From Deltaproteobacteria bacterium (GTDB lineage: Bacteria > Desulfobacterota > GWC2-55-46 > UBA9637), in contig JACQEJ010000028.1 in the NCBI GenBank assembly GCA_016200645.1, positions 1-33,097 of the forward strand: 33,097 nucleotides of DNA. The letters run 5' to 3'. A program made the translations under genes and the position numbers. Under the pieces are notes generated by a model, which was not told the origin of the DNA, ran no database searches, and worked only from the letters and a program-made list of their open reading frames with translations. Shown one piece after another: positions 16,184 to 23,214 of the stretch (position 1 is its first letter; the number at the start of each line of letters is the position of its first letter).

Positions 16184-17218
16184 ATGAAGTTTTTCAGGTT
16201 CCTGGCATCACGGGGATTCGCTGTATTCCTCCTCGTCATCTCTACAGCCCTTCTCATTATCTGGAATAAATATCATGGCATTTACCATCCTCTCTTTCTC
16301 GTTATCCCTGCCTTTCTCTTTATCAGTATATCATTTTGTGTTGGAAGGAGAGCAGCTGCTGCTGATGCAAGGCGGAATGTGAGGTTTTTGGGGTCAATGA
16401 TATTTCATACAGGGATGCTGGTTATTATTGCATCCGCATCCCTCAGTCACCTCACGCGGTTCTTTGCCGCTGTTGTCCTCCCTCAGGGGATGCAGGTGGG
16501 CTTTGATAATAAGAACTTTTCTACTATATATGAGGAGCCATTGGGACTCAAAGACAGGCCGTTTGTGAATCTTAGACTGGACAACTATGAAGCGGTCTAT
16601 GCAGATGAAAGATTCCCCGTCAAATACTCCTCTGACATCAGTATCGGCATCATGGAAGACAATGCCTACCATACTGTAAAGGAGAGGATAGAAATAAACC
16701 GCCCGTTTCATTATAATGGCTACACCCTTCTTCTTGAGACAGCCAGGTATTCTCCCCGTTTTATTCTAAGGGATAGAGAGGGGAAAGCGCTCTTTGATGG
16801 TTTTATCAATCTTGCAAACATGACCGAGAATGAGGATGTATTCTCTATAAAAGAAGCCGGCCTCACACTCTATACCAGATTCTTCCCTGATATGTTTAGA
16901 GAAGGAAACAAGGTTGGGACCCGCTCGCCTGTTCTAAAAAATCCTGCCTTCGGCATAAAGATAGTAAAGAGAGACAACCCCTTTGCTGATATATGGAAAG
17001 GGGTGCTGAAGAAAGGGGAGGCCGCGAGGTTTGAGGATATGACCCTTGAATTTGCAGATTTGAAACCCTATGTCGTTATCCAGATTGTAAAGGATCCCAC
17101 ATACTGGGGGATTTTTACCGGCTGGATATTTATCATCGTTGGGCTCGTGATTCGATATGCGCCTGTGGCGCAGGAGAGGATGAAGGTGAGTTCAGACACG
17201 CATGGGGAGGGGATATGA
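16184..17218 (+). CDS. resB: Cytochrome c biogenesis protein ResB (Ccs1)
   Basis: ResB works with CcsA to move heme across the inner membrane and attach it to apocytochromes (System II). The 344-residue protein has N-terminal membrane helices (about 12-30, 35-52 and 65-82), a long extracytoplasmic part, and a last helix near 310-330 (WGIFTGWIFIIVGLVIRY). That is the usual ResB topology, although shorter than many ResB proteins. It overlaps ccsA by 4 bases. No clear ribosome-binding site precedes the ATG at 16184. Confidence 0.85.
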   Translation: MKFFRFLASRGFAVFLLVISTALLIIWNKYHGIYHPLFLVIPAFLFISISFCVGRRAAAADARRNVRFLGSMIFHTGMLVIIASASLSHLTRFFAAVVLPQGMQVGFDNKNFSTIYEEPLGLKDRPFVNLRLDNYEAVYADERFPVKYSSDISIGIMEDNAYHTVKERIEINRPFHYNGYTLLLETARYSPRFILRDREGKALFDGFINLANMTENEDVFSIKEAGLTLYTRFFPDMFREGNKVGTRSPVLKNPAFGIKIVKRDNPFADIWKGVLKKGEAARFEDMTLEFADLKPYVVIQIVKDPTYWGIFTGWIFIIVGLVIRYAPVAQERMKVSSDTHGEGI

Positions 17219-18057
17219 GATTCCTTGAAGGCATATTCCTCTGGTCAGCGATTGCATTCTATCTCTTTTCATTTCTTTTCTTCCTGAGCAGCATTGTTTT
17301 TAAGAAGGAAAGACAACTTCACCGGGCATGGGTGGGTTCTGTTATCGGCCTCGGCCTGCATACTTTAGCAATCCTTGTGAGGTGGATTGCCTCAGGCCAT
17401 CCTCCTGTTTATGGGAGTTTTGAGCACGCATTTGCAGGGAGTTGGTTTATTATGGTGATATTTTTTATTATCAGCGGACGATTCAAGCAGTTAAAGGCAG
17501 CAGGCGCTATCGTAGCCCCCTTTGTGCTGCTCATGCTGGGCTACGGCATCATGGGGCAGAGACTCGATATAGAGCCGCTTACGCCGCCGTATCAGAGCAA
17601 CTGGCTCTGGGTGCATGTAACATTTGCATGGATTGCATACGGCTCATATCATGTGGCAGCAGGGCTGGCTATCATGTATTTGTTGAAAGAAAGGGCGCTG
17701 CGGACAATGAAAACCGGGGAGAGGCTTTCCCGATTGTATCAGTTTTTTCCTGACCTGCCGGTGTTGGATGACCTGATCTTTAAATTGATAGTCTACGGCT
17801 TTATCGCCCACATCGTCATGCTGGGCGCTGGCGCCTTATGGGCATACGGCCTATGGGGGAGATACTGGGCATGGGACCCTATTGAGACATGGAGCCTTAT
17901 AACATGGCTCGTGTATGGCGTGAACATACACCTGAGGGTTACCTACCAGTGGAACGGCGCAAGAGGGGCGTGGCTTGCAATTATCTCCCTCATCGGTATA
18001 CTAATTACCTTTGGAGGCATCGGCTTTGTGGGAGGCGTGCATACGCCGCTTTTATAG
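17215..18057 (+). CDS. ccsA: Cytochrome c biogenesis protein CcsA (ResC)
   Basis: This 280-residue membrane protein has about eight helices and the tryptophan-rich heme-handling WWD domain, GRYWAWDPIETWSLITWL (W218-D221 region). Conserved histidines such as HVTFAWIAYGSYH and the later FIAHIVML fit the CcsA heme ligands. With ResB it forms the System II synthetase, which needs reduced apocytochrome on the outer face. The start overlaps the resB stop (ATGA). Its likely client is the multiheme cytochrome upstream. Confidence 0.93.
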   Translation: MRFLEGIFLWSAIAFYLFSFLFFLSSIVFKKERQLHRAWVGSVIGLGLHTLAILVRWIASGHPPVYGSFEHAFAGSWFIMVIFFIISGRFKQLKAAGAIVAPFVLLMLGYGIMGQRLDIEPLTPPYQSNWLWVHVTFAWIAYGSYHVAAGLAIMYLLKERALRTMKTGERLSRLYQFFPDLPVLDDLIFKLIVYGFIAHIVMLGAGALWAYGLWGRYWAWDPIETWSLITWLVYGVNIHLRVTYQWNGARGAWLAIISLIGILITFGGIGFVGGVHTPLL

Positions 18058-18062
18058 CGCAT

Positions 18063-18452
18063 ATGATTGGAATTCTTGTAATGTTGAATAATTATTTCCA
18101 CGACTTTGCAACTGCGCTGGTGGTGGTTTGCACTTATGGCATGCTCTTGATGGTAAGGTATGCCGAGAAGAATGGGGGAGAGGATTCTAAGCGGATGGTG
18201 TTGGCGCTCTATCCAAAGATGATGCATCTGACAGGCGGGTCTGTGGTCTTTGTTTTTATGGCAGGCATTGTGCGGACGTTTACATATAAGGAATTTGAAT
18301 GGCACGATGCAGTAGCAACAGGCCAGGTGCCAGCCCTTATAATAAAACACATAATCCTCTTTATCCTGTTTGCATACGGTATTTATCTGTGGGCGGCAGT
18401 GCATAAAAAAGTGAAAGATATTAAAAAAGGGATGACAGAAAATTTACATTGA
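18063..18452 (+). CDS. Small three-helix membrane protein with intramembrane histidines
   Basis: The frame runs from ATG 18063 (129 residues); an ATG at 18081 (123 residues) has a weak GGAAT site and is an alternative. Hydrophobic stretches are ATALVVVCTYGMLLMV, GGSVVFVFMAGIVRTF and IIKHIILFILFAYGIYL. Each helix border carries a histidine (NYFHDF, KMMHLTG, EWHDA, IIKHII), a pattern that can bind heme b. I recognise no named family. It starts 5 bases after ccsA, so it is probably part of the same operon and may help heme delivery or quinol oxidation. Confidence 0.7.
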   Translation: MIGILVMLNNYFHDFATALVVVCTYGMLLMVRYAEKNGGEDSKRMVLALYPKMMHLTGGSVVFVFMAGIVRTFTYKEFEWHDAVATGQVPALIIKHIILFILFAYGIYLWAAVHKKVKDIKKGMTENLH

Positions 18453-18478
18453 CTCGTATCATAGCAACAGTGTATAAA
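18449..18478 (+). promoter_or_regulatory. Promoter that would give a leaderless transcript
   Basis: TTGACT (18449-18454) and TATAAA (18473-18478) lie 18 bases apart. The start point would fall near 18485, next to the ATG at 18487, which has no ribosome-binding site. Confidence 0.45.
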
Positions 18479-18486
18479 TGTTTACA

Positions 18487-18870
18487 ATGGAAAACAGATG
18501 GGTAAATAAAGACGGCAAGATAGGCATCGGCGCTCTGGTATGGCTTTTTATAATAGCAGTTCTCGTCTACCTCGGCATAAAATTTGTTCCTCCCTATTTT
18601 ACTTATTACATGTTTAAGGGCGAGGTTGACGGCGAGGCAAAGACAGCCCATGTATATTCCGATCAGGATATCATAAAACATATCATGGACAGGGCCATGG
18701 AGTCGGAGCTTCCCATTGAAGAGAAGGACATTGTGCTGGAGAGAAGGGAATCTGAAATCGAGGTTTCTATAACCTATGATATCGTTGTAAACTTTTTTGA
18801 CAGATATTTTAAAACGCTTCATTTGGAAATACACACGACTCAACCGATCACGGCTAAACATTATACTTGA
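18487..18870 (+). CDS. Single-pass membrane protein, DUF4845-like
   Basis: The product is 127 residues from ATG 18487 (130 if from 18478). It has one membrane helix (about 13-30, ALVWLFIIAVLVYLGIKFVPP), then a soluble alpha/beta part with a DRAMESELPIEEKDIVL block. The layout (GK-G-ALV...hydrophobic...K-VPPY) resembles DUF4845 proteins, whose role is unknown. There is no Shine-Dalgarno site, and a promoter sits directly upstream. It ends 2 bases before the PyrR-binding element, so the pyr promoter probably lies inside or upstream of this gene. Confidence 0.65.
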   Translation: MENRWVNKDGKIGIGALVWLFIIAVLVYLGIKFVPPYFTYYMFKGEVDGEAKTAHVYSDQDIIKHIMDRAMESELPIEEKDIVLERRESEIEVSITYDIVVNFFDRYFKTLHLEIHTTQPITAKHYT

Positions 18871-18872
18871 TG

Positions 18873-18907
18873 CCCTTTTAATTTGGCCCGGAGAGGTTAA
18901 GAAAGGG
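18873..18907 (+). promoter_or_regulatory. PyrR-binding RNA loop (pyr attenuator)
   Basis: GGCCCGGAGAGGTT (18885-18898) fits the PyrR site consensus ARUCCNGNGAGGYU at 12 of 14 positions. The stem CC/GG closes a CGGAGA hexaloop (18889-18894). Outer arms CCCTTTTAA and TTAAGAAAGGG complete a stem with an internal bulge, as in the Bacillus binding loops. A terminator and the pyrR gene follow. Confidence 0.8.
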
Positions 18908-18937
18908 ATGAAAATGAAAAGACATATTTTATGGATG

Positions 18938-18976
18938 CCTCTTTGTCAGATTGAGAGATAAGGAGGTATTTTTTTT
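18938..18976 (+). terminator. Attenuator terminator upstream of pyrR
   Basis: CCTCTTTGTC and GATAAGGAGG form a 10-bp stem (two G-U pairs) around a 9-base loop. TA and eight T residues follow. The left arm CCTCT can instead pair with AGAGG inside the PyrR-binding loop, giving the antiterminator. Confidence 0.8.
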
Positions 18977-18992
18977 GCTATAAGAAGGGGCT

Positions 18993-19523
18993 ATGAAGAA
19001 AAAGCATATCATGGACGCAAAAGGCATAGAAAGGGCGCTGACAAGGATAGCGCACGAGATTATTGAAAAGAATAAGGGCGTTGAAGATATCGTCATCCTC
19101 GGCATCCCGACCCGCGGTGTCCATATTGCGAGGAGATTAAGCCATATATTCAAAACCATAGAAGGCGCTGCCCTGCCGGTCGGCAGCGTTGATGCAACGC
19201 TTTACCGGGATGATATCGGCATGAAGGAGGTGCAGCCGGCTTTGAAGCGAACAGATATCCCTGTTCCCATTGATAACAAAAAGGTTATTATTGTTGATGA
19301 TGTGCTCTTTACCGGGAGGACAATCAGGGCTGCCATGAATGTGATCATAGACTTTGGAAGACCCGCCAATATTCAACTGGCCGTCTTGATTGATAGGGGA
19401 CACAGGGAGCTTCCCATAAGAGCTGATTATGTAGGCAAAAATGCGCCCACATCTATGCAGGAAAAGGTGAAGGTGCATTTGAAGGAGACGGATGGTGTGG
19501 ATGAGGTAGTTGTGGAGGAGTAG
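18993..19523 (+). CDS. pyrR: PyrR regulator / uracil phosphoribosyltransferase
   Basis: PyrR senses UMP and binds pyr leader RNA to favour termination; many also have weak uracil phosphoribosyltransferase activity. The product is 176 residues, normal for the family. It has the [15 protein letters not shown] segment (36-50), [10 protein letters not shown] (65-74), and the PRPP loop [13 protein letters not shown] (98-110). A GAAGGGG site precedes the ATG. The attenuator directly upstream fits autoregulation. It heads pyrR-pyrB-pyrC. Confidence 0.95.
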   Translation: MKKKHIMDAKGIERALTRIAHEIIEKNKGVEDIVILGIPTRGVHIARRLSHIFKTIEGAALPVGSVDATLYRDDIGMKEVQPALKRTDIPVPIDNKKVIIVDDVLFTGRTIRAAMNVIIDFGRPANIQLAVLIDRGHRELPIRADYVGKNAPTSMQEKVKVHLKETDGVDEVVVEE

Positions 19524-19590
19524 GGGCGAATCTTGTATTCGCCCCTGTCTCGTATTCGCCCGAACGGGCGATCACAAGGATCGCCCCTAC
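19521..19590. repeat. Composite palindrome between pyrR and pyrB
   Basis: The first hairpin is GGGGCGAAT/ATTCGCCCC (19523-19545, loop CTTGT). The second is GGGCGATC/GATCGCCC (loop ACAAG, the complement of the first loop). Outer ends TAGGGGCGA and TCGCCCCTA match the 9034 palindrome family. It starts on the pyrR stop codon and ends 15 bases before pyrB. Confidence 0.8.
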
Positions 19591-19604
19591 AACACAGAGA
19601 CAAT

Positions 19605-20531
19605 ATGCGCTTGAAAAGAAAAGACATACTGGCCATCGAGGAATTGACCAAAGATGAGATAGAACTCATCTTATCCACCGCCGAATCTTTCAAAGAAGTA
19701 TCTGAAAGGGAGATTAAAAAGGTTCCGACGCTGAGAGGCAGGACTATCATAAATCTTTTCTATGAGCCGTCCACAAGGACGAGGACATCGTTTGAGATTG
19801 CCGCCAAGAGGATGAGCGCGGACGCCATCAATATCTCCACATCATCCAGCAGCGTTGTCAAAGGCGAAACATTAAAGGATACCGCAAGAAACCTTGAGGC
19901 AATGAACCCGGACTGCATTGTTTTGAGGCACCCTTCCAGCGGCGCGCCTGAAATGCTGGCAAGGCTTGTAAGATGTTCTGTGATAAATGCAGGCGACGGC
20001 AGCCATGAACATCCGAGCCAGGCGCTCCTTGACCTATTAACTGTCAAAGAAAGATTCGGCAGAATAGCGGGGTTGAAGATTGCGATAGCGGGCGACATTG
20101 CTCATTCAAGGGTTGCCAGGAGCAATATCCACGGTTTTGCAAAACTTGGCGCAGAGGTAAGTATTGCCGGGCCGCCAACTATGATGCCGTCTGAAATTGA
20201 AAAGATGGGATGCAAAATGTTTTACAAAGTAGAAGACGCAATAAGAGATGCGCATGTTATCATGGTGTTAAGGATTCAATTGGAAAGACAGAAGACCGGC
20301 CTCTTCCCGACAGCAAGGGAATATTCAAAACTGTTTGCTCTGGATTCCAAAAAACTTGAACATGCAGCAAAGGATGTTGTTATACTCCATCCAGGGCCGA
20401 TAAACAGAGGTATCGAAATTTCATCCGATGTTGCGGATGGAAAGTATTCGCTTATACTTGAACAGGTGAAAAACGGCGTAGCTGTGAGGATGGCGCTGTT
20501 TTACTTGCTCATGGGAGGGTCTCGTGAATAG
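19605..20531 (+). CDS. pyrB: Aspartate carbamoyltransferase catalytic subunit
   Basis: PyrB joins carbamoyl phosphate and aspartate in the second step of UMP synthesis. The product is 308 residues from ATG 19605, the usual catalytic-chain length. The carbamoyl-phosphate site [11 protein letters not shown], the [11 protein letters not shown] loop and the C-terminal [11 protein letters not shown] are present. A longer frame from 19533 would translate the palindromic repeat and is rejected. The ribosome-binding site is weak, perhaps because the repeat sits there. The stop overlaps pyrC by 8 bases. Confidence 0.96.
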   Translation: MRLKRKDILAIEELTKDEIELILSTAESFKEVSEREIKKVPTLRGRTIINLFYEPSTRTRTSFEIAAKRMSADAINISTSSSSVVKGETLKDTARNLEAMNPDCIVLRHPSSGAPEMLARLVRCSVINAGDGSHEHPSQALLDLLTVKERFGRIAGLKIAIAGDIAHSRVARSNIHGFAKLGAEVSIAGPPTMMPSEIEKMGCKMFYKVEDAIRDAHVIMVLRIQLERQKTGLFPTAREYSKLFALDSKKLEHAAKDVVILHPGPINRGIEISSDVADGKYSLILEQVKNGVAVRMALFYLLMGGSRE

Positions 20532-21819
20532 ACTCTTGATCAAAGGCGGAAGGGTAATTGACCCTGCAAGCGGGATTGACGGTCTGTTTGATGTGTATGC
20601 AGTCGGCGGGAAAATTGCCGCTGTAAAACCGTATGAGCCTTCAGCCTTCAGCCTTCAGCCTAATGATTGGACTGTCATAGATGCGGCAGGCCTTGTTATC
20701 TGCCCCGGATTTATTGATATGCATACGCATTTAAGGGAGCCTGGATATGAATATAAGGAGACTGTTCAGACAGGCGCCATGGCAGCGGCAGCAGGGGGTT
20801 TTACATCCGTTGCGTGCATGGCAAACACAAACCCTGTAAATGACAATGCCTCTGTCACACGATACATTCTTAAAAAGGCTCAAGAAGAGGGGATTGTCAA
20901 TGTTTTCCCGGTTGGCGCCATAAGCAGTGGATTAAAAGGCGAAACCCTGGCGGAGATAGGAGAATTGAAAGAGGCTGGATGCATTGCGATCTCTGATGAT
21001 GGAAGGCCTATTGTCAGCAGCGGCCTTATGAGATTGGCGCTGGAATATGCAAAACCATTTAACCTTCCGGTGATAAGCCACTGTGAAGATGCCTGGCTTG
21101 CAATAGATGGCGTAATGAATGAAGGTTTTATATCAACAAAACTCGGACTCAAAGGCATTCCAAATGCCAAAGAAGATATTATGGTTGCAAGAGATATTGC
21201 GCTGGCGGAACTTACAGGAGGGAGATTGCATATTGCCCATATCAGCACAAAGGGGGCCGTCCAACTTGTAAGGAACGCAAAGCAAAATGGATTGAATGTT
21301 ACGGCAGAGGTTACGCCGCATCATTTTACCCTGACAGACGAGGCAGTAATAGGGTATAATACGAATGCAAAGATGAATCCGCCGCTTAGAACAAAGAAGG
21401 ATATTGACGCCATAAAGACAGGCTTGCAGGACGGGACAATAGATGCAATTGCAACAGACCACGCGCCGCAGAATAGCGATGAGAAGGATGTGGAATTTGA
21501 CAAGGCTGCCAACGGCATTGTGGGTCTGGAGACTGCGCTGCCGTTATCACTGCGGCTTGTTGCCGAAGGGGTGATGTCATTCAATACCCTGATTGAAAAA
21601 TTGTCTACAAATCCGGCAAAACTCCTCGGCCTTGATAGTAAAGGATCATTAAAGGTAGGCGCTGATGCGGATATAACCATTGTTGATTTGAACAAGGAAT
21701 GGGTTGTGGATGCCAAAGAATTAAAATCAAAAAGCAGGAATACGCCGTTTGACGGATGGAAGATGAAGGGAAGGGTTGTGAAGACCATTGTGAGCGGGAA
21801 GGTAGTGTATGAAGAATGA
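20524..21819 (+). CDS. pyrC: Dihydroorotase
   Basis: PyrC cyclises carbamoyl aspartate to dihydroorotate. This is the 431-residue class I type. Metal ligands are in [10 protein letters not shown] (His67, His69), and later blocks are [20 protein letters not shown] and IATDHAPQN. The GTG at 20524 overlaps pyrB. Residues 39-46 (PSAFSLQP) come from three in-frame copies of the heptamer CCTTCAG (20638-20661), an insertion in the N-terminal beta part before [13 protein letters not shown]. Confidence 0.96.
   Translation: MNRLLIKGGRVIDPASGIDGLFDVYAVGGKIAAVKPYEPSAFSLQPNDWTVIDAAGLVICPGFIDMHTHLREPGYEYKETVQTGAMAAAAGGFTSVACMANTNPVNDNASVTRYILKKAQEEGIVNVFPVGAISSGLKGETLAEIGELKEAGCIAISDDGRPIVSSGLMRLALEYAKPFNLPVISHCEDAWLAIDGVMNEGFISTKLGLKGIPNAKEDIMVARDIALAELTGGRLHIAHISTKGAVQLVRNAKQNGLNVTAEVTPHHFTLTDEAVIGYNTNAKMNPPLRTKKDIDAIKTGLQDGTIDAIATDHAPQNSDEKDVEFDKAANGIVGLETALPLSLRLVAEGVMSFNTLIEKLSTNPAKLLGLDSKGSLKVGADADITIVDLNKEWVVDAKELKSKSRNTPFDGWKMKGRVVKTIVSGKVVYEE
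20638..20661 (+). repeat. Heptamer CCTTCAG x3 inside pyrC
   Basis: Three perfect copies of a 7-base unit plus CCT. Because 7 is not a multiple of 3, the same unit is read in all three phases, and three copies (21 bases) keep the gene in frame. Confidence 0.9.
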
Positions 21820-22276
21820 AATGATAAGGCTTTTACAGCCATATTTTGAGAAAAGAGATGACATTGTTATGGCCTTTATCTTCGGTTCATGGGCCTGCGA
21901 TAAAGGCGGGATGGAATCGGACGTTGATGTGGCAGTTTATTTCAAACCGAAAACAGGCAGGCTTGAATGGGAAGATGCTGATGCGAGATATGATGGGGAA
22001 ACTGTTTTATGGCGTGAAATAGAGGGGCTTCTGGGAAGGGAGGTTGATATGCTGGTTCTCAACAGGGCTGCATCGGGCATTGCTGAAAGCGCCATAAGCG
22101 GTATGCCTGTTATTATAAAGGACAGGGACTTGTATATGGACTTTATGATGAAGGTAACATCCGAGGCTGCGGACTACAGGGAATTTGTTATGAGCTACTG
22201 GAAATTGAAAGAGGAGATGAGGGCGAGAAAAAATGAAAGCAAAAGTTTATATCACTCTGAAAAAAGGGGTGCTTGA
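21809..22276 (+). CDS. MNT-type nucleotidyltransferase (MntA-like) without a HEPN partner
   Basis: This 155-residue protein has the minimal nucleotidyltransferase motif GSW (26-28) followed by SDVDVAVYF (metal-binding Asp38 and Asp40). The C-terminal part [17 protein letters not shown]...[11 protein letters not shown] is usual for MntA antitoxins, which AMPylate HEPN toxins. No HEPN gene lies next to it. It overlaps pyrC by 11 bases and purS by 44 bases, so it is embedded in the nucleotide operon. It may have lost its toxin or have another substrate. The long overlap with purS could mean that its last residues are not essential. Confidence 0.85.
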   Translation: MKNEMIRLLQPYFEKRDDIVMAFIFGSWACDKGGMESDVDVAVYFKPKTGRLEWEDADARYDGETVLWREIEGLLGREVDMLVLNRAASGIAESAISGMPVIIKDRDLYMDFMMKVTSEAADYREFVMSYWKLKEEMRARKNESKSLYHSEKRGA

Positions 22277-22472
22277 TCCCCAGGGCAAGGCTGTGGCCAA
22301 TGCGCTGGAGTCTATGGGCTATAATGAGGTTAAGGGCTTGCGCATAGGCAAATTTATAGAAATAGAGCTTGACAGCGCATCTAAAAAAGATGCAGAGAAA
22401 CGGCTTAAAGAGATGTGCGAGAAACTTCTGGCAAATACTGTTGTTGAAGATTACAGGGTGGAGATTGAATGA
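22233..22472 (+). CDS. purS: FGAM synthase subunit PurS
   Basis: PurS is the small subunit that links PurQ and PurL in the three-part FGAM synthetase. The product is 79 residues, typical. Its opening [18 protein letters not shown] and [13 protein letters not shown] are family blocks. It starts inside the nucleotidyltransferase gene and overlaps purQ by 4 bases. The purL gene is not in the window. Confidence 0.95.
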   Translation: MKAKVYITLKKGVLDPQGKAVANALESMGYNEVKGLRIGKFIEIELDSASKKDAEKRLKEMCEKLLANTVVEDYRVEIE

Positions 22473-23149
22473 AATTCGGCATTGTTGTATTTCCCGGTTC
22501 AAACTGCGACCATGACTGTTATCATGCGGCAAGGCATGTATTTAATCAGGAGGCGGAATATGTTTGGCACAAGGAGACAAGTCTCAAGGGATTTGACTGC
22601 ATTATCCTCCCCGGCGGCTTTTCTTACGGCGATTATCTGCGGACAGGCGCCATTGCGCGGTTTTCTCCGATAATGAACGAGGTCGTCTCTTATGCAAAAA
22701 AAGGCGGTCTTGTGATGGGGATATGCAACGGGTTTCAGATACTCGCCGAGGCAGGGCTTTTGCCGGGCGTTCTGATGAGAAACAAGTCGCTCAAGTTCAT
22801 CTGCAAAAATATTCATCTGCGGGTGGAAAATAACCGGACGCTTTTTACCAAGGCATATCAAAAAAATCAGGCGCTGACGATTCCAATCGCCCATGCGGAC
22901 GGAAATTATTTTGCGGATGCGGATACGATCAAAAAGCTGGAAGATAACGATCGAATCGTTTTCCGCTATTCCACTGCTGACGGCAAAATCACCGACGATG
23001 TCAATCCGAACGGCTCTGTCAATAATATCGCAGGGATCATCAATGAAAGCGGCAATGTGTTCGGAACCATGCCTCACCCTGAAAGGGTCGTAGAATCTAT
23101 CCTCGGCGGCGAAGATGGGAGAGGGGTTTTTGATTCAATTACGAATTAA
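22469..23149 (+). CDS. purQ: FGAM synthase glutaminase subunit PurQ
   Basis: PurQ releases ammonia from glutamine for FGAM synthesis. The 226-residue class I amidotransferase has the nucleophile Cys86 in GICNGFQ. It also has FPGSNCDHD near the start, [18 protein letters not shown], and the catalytic His-Glu pair in MPHPERVVE. Its last residues and the stop codon (ITN-stop) are part of a 7-nt repeat array (23137-23164), so the repeat has supplied the gene end. Confidence 0.95.
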   Translation: MKFGIVVFPGSNCDHDCYHAARHVFNQEAEYVWHKETSLKGFDCIILPGGFSYGDYLRTGAIARFSPIMNEVVSYAKKGGLVMGICNGFQILAEAGLLPGVLMRNKSLKFICKNIHLRVENNRTLFTKAYQKNQALTIPIAHADGNYFADADTIKKLEDNDRIVFRYSTADGKITDDVNPNGSVNNIAGIINESGNVFGTMPHPERVVESILGGEDGRGVFDSITN

Positions 23150-23209
23150 GAATTACGAATTAAGAATGAGAAAAAATAAATTGTAATTTCCAATTCGTAA
23201 TTCCTAATT
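23137..23209. repeat. 7-nt repeat arms between purQ and the cyclase-like gene
   Basis: AATTACG, AATTAAG, AATTACG, AATTAAG (23137-23164) face TGTAATT, TCCAATT, CGTAATT, CCTAATT (23182-23209). The arms are complementary. The array covers the purQ stop and ends 5 bases before the next ATG, which has no other ribosome-binding site. Confidence 0.85.
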
Positions 23210-23214
23210 GTTCT

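Noticed and set aside
19533-19604. Upstream extension of pyrB
   Set aside because: The added codons translate the palindromic repeat and are absent from the family.
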